DNA of 53,283 bases from Treponema sp. (GTDB taxonomy: Bacteria > Spirochaetota > Spirochaetia > Treponematales > Treponemataceae): positions 1-53,283 of the forward strand of contig JAFXSM010000051.1 of the NCBI GenBank assembly GCA_017525605.1. The letters run 5' to 3'. Within the stretch, counting starts at the first letter, position 1. Every line of letters begins with the position of its first letter. Made by a program: the position numbers and the translations under genes. Shown one piece after another: positions 48,836-53,283 of the stretch. A model generated the notes under the pieces. It saw only the letters and a program-made list of their open reading frames with translations, made no database searches and was not told the DNA's origin.

Positions 48836-50716
48836 TTACTCCCAGCCGAATGTTGCAGGCGGTTTGTTCGTAGCGTCAAAGTAGAGCGCATCGACGAACG
48901 GGAGCGCGGCGATTTTCTCGACGATTGACTTTAGAACGTCCTTGTCGAACCATGCGAAACGCGCCGTCATAACGTCTTCCGAGCAGACCGGGCGAAGGAC
49001 GAAGCTCGCCCTGTTTTTCTCCGACGCATACGGAAGGTCGATTGTGAGGTGCTGGAAAATCTCGTTGTAAAGGTTCCTCTCGTGGAGTTCCGTGAGGACG
49101 ATGTTGTCAACTTCGCGGAGCTGGTCGAGCCTGTCGCGCGTGCAGTAGCCTTCCTGAATCTTCATGTCCGAAAGTTTCACGGCAGGGTTCTGGTAGAGCT
49201 TGATGACTGTCCTGTTGAGGAACGAAGCCTTGTTCGTTATCGCTGAGCTTGCGCCCTCGACTTTCTCGCGCTTGTCAGGGACGTGGTAGAATCCGTTGCC
49301 TTCTTCTTTGAACGTGAGGACAGCCGGGAATCTGTAAGTCCTGAAGTCGCCCTGAACGCCGACTGAGCGCACCGGAAGGACGCTTCTTTTCATCGACGCG
49401 CTGCATTTTTCGCAGAACTGAGTTATCTCAACTGAGTCGAGCTCTTTCTGTGCCTTTTCAAGTTCCTCTTTGTCCTTGTCGCTGAAATTTCCGTCAGAGC
49501 AGAGGACGTTTATCGAAAGTCCAGGTCCCGGGAACGGGTGGCGCATCACAAGCTCGTCTTCAAGTCCCAGTTTCTTTCCGATTGAGCGAACCTCGTCCTT
49601 GTACAAATCCTTGAGCGGCTCGATTATCATTCCTGCCGCGATGAGCTTCTGGATTCCGTCAACGCGGTTGTGGTGCGTCTTTATCGTCTTGGAATTCTTC
49701 GTTCCGCCCGACTCGATTATGTCCGGGTAGAGAGTGCCCTGCGCGAGCATCCATTTTGTCTCGTCAAGGTTCTGCGCTTTTACGACTGCATCGCGGACTG
49801 TGATGAAGTTCTCTCCGACCGCCATTCTCTTTTTCTGCGGGTCCGTAAGTCCTGCAATCGCCTTCAGGAAACTTTCGGAAGCATCCTCGACGATGAAATT
49901 GTTGAATCCGTGTGCCTTGTATGCTTTCTCGACATTCTTCGACTCATTTTTGCGCATGAATCCGTTGTCGATGTGGAGACCCAGGACGCGTTCCTGTCCG
50001 AGTGCCTTGTTAAGAAGCGCGAACGCGACCGTTGAATCGACTCCTCCGGAGAGGAAGAGCAAAACGTTTTTGTCTTTTGCGTCTTTCTTTATGTTCTCGA
50101 TGATGACTGAGAGAACTGTGTCCTCGTCCCAGTTTTTCTCCATTCCGCAGATTTTCGCGAAATTCTCGAAAATCCTGTTGCCTTCCGGCGTGTCCTTCAC
50201 TTCGCAGTGGCACTGGAGCGAGAAACGCTTTTTAGAAAGGTTCTGGACTGCCGCAAAAGGACAATCCTTTGTCGTTCCGATTACTTCGAATCCGTCTCCG
50301 AGAGAGAGAACTCCGTCCTGATGGCTCATCCAGACCTGCGTTGAGTCGCTGATTCCTTCGAGCAGAGGAGATTTTTTTCCGGCATCGTTCTTTTCCAGGT
50401 GGGCGATTCCGAATTCGCCGATTTCAGCTTTTCCGACTTCTCCGCCGTAGCTTTTCGCCATGAGCTGATGACCGTAGCAGAGACCAAGAATCGGAAGGTC
50501 GAGGTTGAGGATTTCCGAATTGAACTCTGGCACGTTCTCCTCGTACACTGAGCTAGGCCCGCCGGACATGATAATGCCCTTCGCGTCCTCAAAAACATCG
50601 AGCGATGCCGATGGAAGTGCGATTTCAGAATAGAATCCCAACGCGCGGAATCTTTTTGCAATCAGGTGTGCGTACTGCGACCCGAAATCAAGAACAACGA
50701 TTTTCTTTCGTGACAT
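48836..50716 (-). CDS. guaA: GMP synthase (glutamine-hydrolysing)
   Basis: The 626-residue enzyme converts XMP to GMP with ATP and glutamine. The amidotransferase domain has VLDFGSQYAHLIAKR, the nucleophile in GLCYGHQL (about 80) and His-Glu in CHCEV, which replaces the usual FHPEV. The ATP-pyrophosphatase P-loop LSGGVDSTV is near 220. It ends NKPPATFGWE, a GuaA-type C-terminus. It is about 100 residues longer than the Escherichia coli enzyme, the extra lying in the ATPase/dimerisation half. I start at 50716 because GGAG lies 8 bases upstream. Confidence 0.95.
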   Translation of the reverse strand: MSRKKIVVLDFGSQYAHLIAKRFRALGFYSEIALPSASLDVFEDAKGIIMSGGPSSVYEENVPEFNSEILNLDLPILGLCYGHQLMAKSYGGEVGKAEIGEFGIAHLEKNDAGKKSPLLEGISDSTQVWMSHQDGVLSLGDGFEVIGTTKDCPFAAVQNLSKKRFSLQCHCEVKDTPEGNRIFENFAKICGMEKNWDEDTVLSVIIENIKKDAKDKNVLLFLSGGVDSTVAFALLNKALGQERVLGLHIDNGFMRKNESKNVEKAYKAHGFNNFIVEDASESFLKAIAGLTDPQKKRMAVGENFITVRDAVVKAQNLDETKWMLAQGTLYPDIIESGGTKNSKTIKTHHNRVDGIQKLIAAGMIIEPLKDLYKDEVRSIGKKLGLEDELVMRHPFPGPGLSINVLCSDGNFSDKDKEELEKAQKELDSVEITQFCEKCSASMKRSVLPVRSVGVQGDFRTYRFPAVLTFKEEGNGFYHVPDKREKVEGASSAITNKASFLNRTVIKLYQNPAVKLSDMKIQEGYCTRDRLDQLREVDNIVLTELHERNLYNEIFQHLTIDLPYASEKNRASFVLRPVCSEDVMTARFAWFDKDVLKSIVEKIAALPFVDALYFDATNKPPATFGWE

Positions 50717-50825
50717 GTTTTTCTCCAATCGTAATTGGGCATCTGATTTTGTGCCCGGTCAGTATATTCTTTCTATTCTATCTGATTGACGCTCAATTGA
50801 AAAAGCGTTTCTGGGAATTCCAATG

Positions 50826-50831
50826 TATAAT
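50826..50831 (+). promoter_or_regulatory. -10 hexamer adjacent to GH25 start
   Basis: TATAAT ends 5 bases before the ATG at 50837. The -35 is not clear. Confidence 0.4.
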
Positions 50832-50836
50832 GTTTT

Positions 50837-51730
50837 ATGCGAAAAAAATCCTCACTTTCAATTTCACTTTTATTGCTGATTCTTCTGATTATGCTTTTCT
50901 TCGGTTGCGCTTCGACCTCTGTGAATCCCGTTCCTGAGCCACAGAGCCTGACGTTCCGCGACGCTATCGGAAAGGAGCACGATTTCTTCCTTAATAAAGA
51001 TGCTTCGTACCATTCGTATGACTGCTCGAAATTTTCGCGCGAGGGTCAGGACAAGCTTTTGTACGACGACGACGAATTCGACGTGAGGCACGGTCTCGAC
51101 ATCTCGCGCCACGATGGAAAAATCGACTGGAAGAAAGTGAAGGGCGAGGGCTACGATTTCGTGATTCTCCGCGTGGGTTACAGGGGCTATCAGACCGGGA
51201 AGCTCAAGGTTGACGAGAATTTCCATTCGAACATAAAAGGTGCTGCCGCTGCTGGTTTCGATATCGGCGTTTACGTTTTTTCGCAGGCGATAAACAAGGA
51301 GGAGGCGATTGAGGAAGCCGAGCTTGTCCTGAACGAGATAAAGGATTACGAGATTTCGCTGCCTGTCGTCTATGACCCCGAGAGCATCGGCTGGGACGTT
51401 GCTCGGACTGACGGAATACATCCGAGCATATTCAACGAGAACACCGTCACATTCTGCGAGCGAATTCGTGAAGCCGGTTACGAGCCGATGATTTACGCGA
51501 ATCATTATTGGGAAGCGTTCGTCCTCGATATGTCCATGCTCAAAAAATACAAATTCTGGTACGCCGACTACGAGAATTCCCCTCAGCTTCCGTATGACTT
51601 TGAATTCTGGCAGTATACGGCTTTCATGCCAGTTCCGGGGATAAAAAAGGAATGCGACGCGGACATCTGGATTCGTAGGCGGATGGAAGTTCCTGTTGAA
51701 TGTGACCATGAGATTGCACCAAATCGTTAG
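50837..51730 (+). CDS. GH25 lysozyme-like lipoprotein
   Basis: The protein has 297 residues. The signal ends in the lipobox FFGC near residue 24. Residues about 80-280 form a glycoside hydrolase family 25 barrel (muramidase): HGLDISRHDGKIDW carries the first Asp, then VILRVGYRGYQTG, GVYVFSQAINKEEA, PVVYDPESIGWD, YEPMIYANHYW and FWQYTAF. In GH25 the catalytic pair normally lies in an F/WDxE-type stretch; here that segment reads VVYDPESIG, so activity is likely. It would remodel peptidoglycan from the membrane face. The ATG follows TATAAT by 5 bases, and no SD. Confidence 0.88.
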   Translation: MRKKSSLSISLLLLILLIMLFFGCASTSVNPVPEPQSLTFRDAIGKEHDFFLNKDASYHSYDCSKFSREGQDKLLYDDDEFDVRHGLDISRHDGKIDWKKVKGEGYDFVILRVGYRGYQTGKLKVDENFHSNIKGAAAAGFDIGVYVFSQAINKEEAIEEAELVLNEIKDYEISLPVVYDPESIGWDVARTDGIHPSIFNENTVTFCERIREAGYEPMIYANHYWEAFVLDMSMLKKYKFWYADYENSPQLPYDFEFWQYTAFMPVPGIKKECDADIWIRRRMEVPVECDHEIAPNR

Positions 51731-51812
51731 TTTCTTCCATTAAGAAAAAATTAATACCAAAAAGTATGCGTTTGCATTATCATGGTTCGTATATTTTTCA
51801 AAGGAGCGAAAA

Positions 51813-52562
51813 ATGGCAAGAACTCATTACATTGCTGGAAACTGGAAAATGAACACATCAAAGGCCGAGGCTGTGAAATTGGCTCAGGATTTGGTTGTTG
51901 CACTCAAGGACAAGCCGAACAAATTCATGGTCGGCGTTCCGTTCGTTTATCTTGACGCGGTAGGCGCGGCTCTCAAAGGCTCGAACATTCTTCTTGGAGC
52001 GCAGGATTGTGCCGCAACGAACAACGGAGCGCATACTGGCGAAGTTTCCACGGAAATGCTCAAGGATTTGGGAGTCCAGAGCGTCATTCTCGGACACAGC
52101 GAGCGCAGGCACGAAATTGGTGAGAGCGACGAACTCATCAACAAAAAAGTGCGCCGTGCTTTGAACGACGGTCTTGAGGTTGTTCTCTGCATCGGAGAAC
52201 TTTTGAGCGAGCGCGAGGCTGGCGAGGCTGAGCAGGTCTGCGCATTCCAGCTTTCCGCTGATTTGGCGGGCGTTACCGCAGAGCAGATGAAGCGCGTCAC
52301 GATTGCATACGAGCCGGTTTGGGCAATCGGAACAGGAAAGACGGCGACACCGGAAGACGCACAGAAAATCCACAAGTTCTGCCGCGACTACATCGCAAAG
52401 CTTTACAGCCAGAGCGTTGCCGACGAAACGATTATCCAGTACGGCGGCTCAATGAAAGCTTCGAACGCGAAAGAGCTTTTGGCACAGCCTGACATCGACG
52501 GCGGCTTGATAGGCGGCGCGTCACTCAAGGCTGACACTTTCGAGCCGATTTGCGCAATCTGA
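51813..52562 (+). CDS. tpiA: Triosephosphate isomerase
   Basis: The 249-residue enzyme has standard length for glycolytic/gluconeogenic TIM. Signature residues: GNWKMN (about 9-14), GHSERR near 94, AYEPVWAIGTGKTATP with the catalytic Glu near 167, and YGGSM near 210. It interconverts DHAP and G3P in the cytoplasm. Start supported by AAAGGAG six bases before the ATG. It is a single gene with its own terminator. Confidence 0.97.
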   Translation: MARTHYIAGNWKMNTSKAEAVKLAQDLVVALKDKPNKFMVGVPFVYLDAVGAALKGSNILLGAQDCAATNNGAHTGEVSTEMLKDLGVQSVILGHSERRHEIGESDELINKKVRRALNDGLEVVLCIGELLSEREAGEAEQVCAFQLSADLAGVTAEQMKRVTIAYEPVWAIGTGKTATPEDAQKIHKFCRDYIAKLYSQSVADETIIQYGGSMKASNAKELLAQPDIDGGLIGGASLKADTFEPICAI

Positions 52563-52583
52563 TTTTTGTAGTTCTGTAAAATG

Positions 52584-52628
52584 AAAAAGCCGTGCGGAAT
52601 CTTTGAATAGGGGCGCACGGCTTTTTTT
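52584..52628 (+). terminator. tpiA terminator
   Basis: AAAAAGCCGTGCG pairs with CGCACGGCTTTTT (13 pairs), followed by further T. Confidence 0.9.
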
Positions 52629-52707
52629 GTGGCTGTTCGGGTTTTTGTATTAGTGTTATAAAATCGGCAAAATAGCGCAATTCCGCAATCTGTGTTATCC
52701 TTTCCTC

Positions 52708-53283
52708 ATGTCCTATATAGAAGAGCGATTTTTGCCGATTGGCATTCAGGATTTTGAAAAACTCAGGCGTGGCGGATATGTCTATGTTGACAAGACGGAA
52801 TTTGTCTACAAACTTGCCAGGCTCAGCACGCCGTTCTTTTTGAGCCGACCGCGCCGGTTCGGAAAGAGCCTTCTGCTTTCCACAATGGAATATTTTTTCC
52901 TCGGAAAGAAAGAGCTTTTTGAAGGGCTTGCAATTGAAACACTCGAAAAAGACTGGATTGAGTATCCTGTAATCAAAATCAGCTTTGGCGCGGACAATTA
53001 CCCGGATTTGGATTGTCTCAAGTCACAGGAGAATTTGATTCTTTCAAAATATGAAAAAGAATACGGAATTGAAGTTTCAGACCCGCGCGCCGCACCTCGT
53101 TTGAATAATATCATTACAACTGCTTATGAAAAGACCGGCAAACAGGTCGTAATCCTCATCGACGAATACGACAAGCCGATTCTTGACGCGCTTTACACGG
53201 AATACGAGGAGCAGAACCGTCAGGAACTCCGCGCATTCTACAGCCCGCTAAAAGATTGCGACAAATACATCCGTTTTTTGTTC
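52708..53283 (+). CDS. AAA-ATPase-like / PD-(D/E)XK family protein, cut by window edge
   Basis: The first 192 residues are inside the window. MSYIEERFLPIGIQDFEKLR, then YVYVDKTEFVYKL, the P-loop-like RPRRFGKSLLLS (about 48-59) and Walker B VVILIDEYDKPIL near 153 show it is a second member of the family at 3719-5290, with about the same domain order so far. The nuclease-like C-terminus lies beyond the edge. No Shine-Dalgarno is present; a weak TATCCT is 6 bases before the ATG. The two copies differ clearly, so they are not a recent duplication. Confidence 0.9.
   Translation, partial: MSYIEERFLPIGIQDFEKLRRGGYVYVDKTEFVYKLARLSTPFFLSRPRRFGKSLLLSTMEYFFLGKKELFEGLAIETLEKDWIEYPVIKISFGADNYPDLDCLKSQENLILSKYEKEYGIEVSDPRAAPRLNNIITTAYEKTGKQVVILIDEYDKPILDALYTEYEEQNRQELRAFYSPLKDCDKYIRFLF

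Noticed and set aside
50870..51709. 279-codon minus frame
   Set aside because: Antisense to the GH25 gene; no recognisable protein features.

Overview
The window looks like a chromosomal segment of a spirochaete, most probably a Treponema of moderate GC. The reasons are a DUF4954-type hexapeptide-repeat protein of a kind I associate with spirochaetes, two methyl-accepting chemotaxis proteins, a FliM-like motor-switch fragment, a PilZ protein, BspA-type leucine-rich-repeat proteins, many small lipoproteins, and AAA-ATPase/PD-(D/E)XK genes at both ends. This is inference from gene content; no rRNA or other phylogenetic marker was tested.

Layout. 1-8800: a TSCPD protein with a structured leader, small secreted or lipoprotein genes, a metallophosphoesterase, an AAA-ATPase/nuclease, a membrane-anchored YwqG (DUF1963) protein and an SH3b protein. 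8800-20700: an accessory block with a lipoprotein, then a BRCT-YwqG fusion, two BRCT-LRR proteins and two LRR proteins, separated by repeated palindromic intergenic elements. 20700-32050: two chemotaxis receptors flank a FliM-like gene, a tightly overlapping phosphatase/phosphoribosyltransferase/rnhB operon, ttcA-like and MATE genes, and two tRNA clusters (Asp-Pro and Asp-Asn) carrying identical, inverted tRNA-Asp genes. 32070-43400: 5-formyl-THF cyclo-ligase, a degenerate M16 peptidase-like protein, the DUF4954 protein, leuA with a classical leucine leader peptide and attenuator, and an M16 peptidase pair (one catalytic, one not). 43400-53283: PilZ protein, leucyl/arginyl-tRNA-protein transferase, two WYL proteins followed by rtcB, guaA, a GH25 lipoprotein, tpiA, and the start of a second AAA-ATPase/nuclease.

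Two themes run through the window. First, many genes have a -10 hexamer placed 5-9 bases before the ATG and no Shine-Dalgarno, which suggests leaderless mRNAs, while other genes have strong GGAG-type sites. Second, a small paralogous family couples a ligase-type BRCT domain to either YwqG or intracellular BspA-like LRRs. The BRCT/YwqG/LRR cluster, the leuA leader and an operator-like palindrome over a leaderless 32-codon ORF are the most interesting features.
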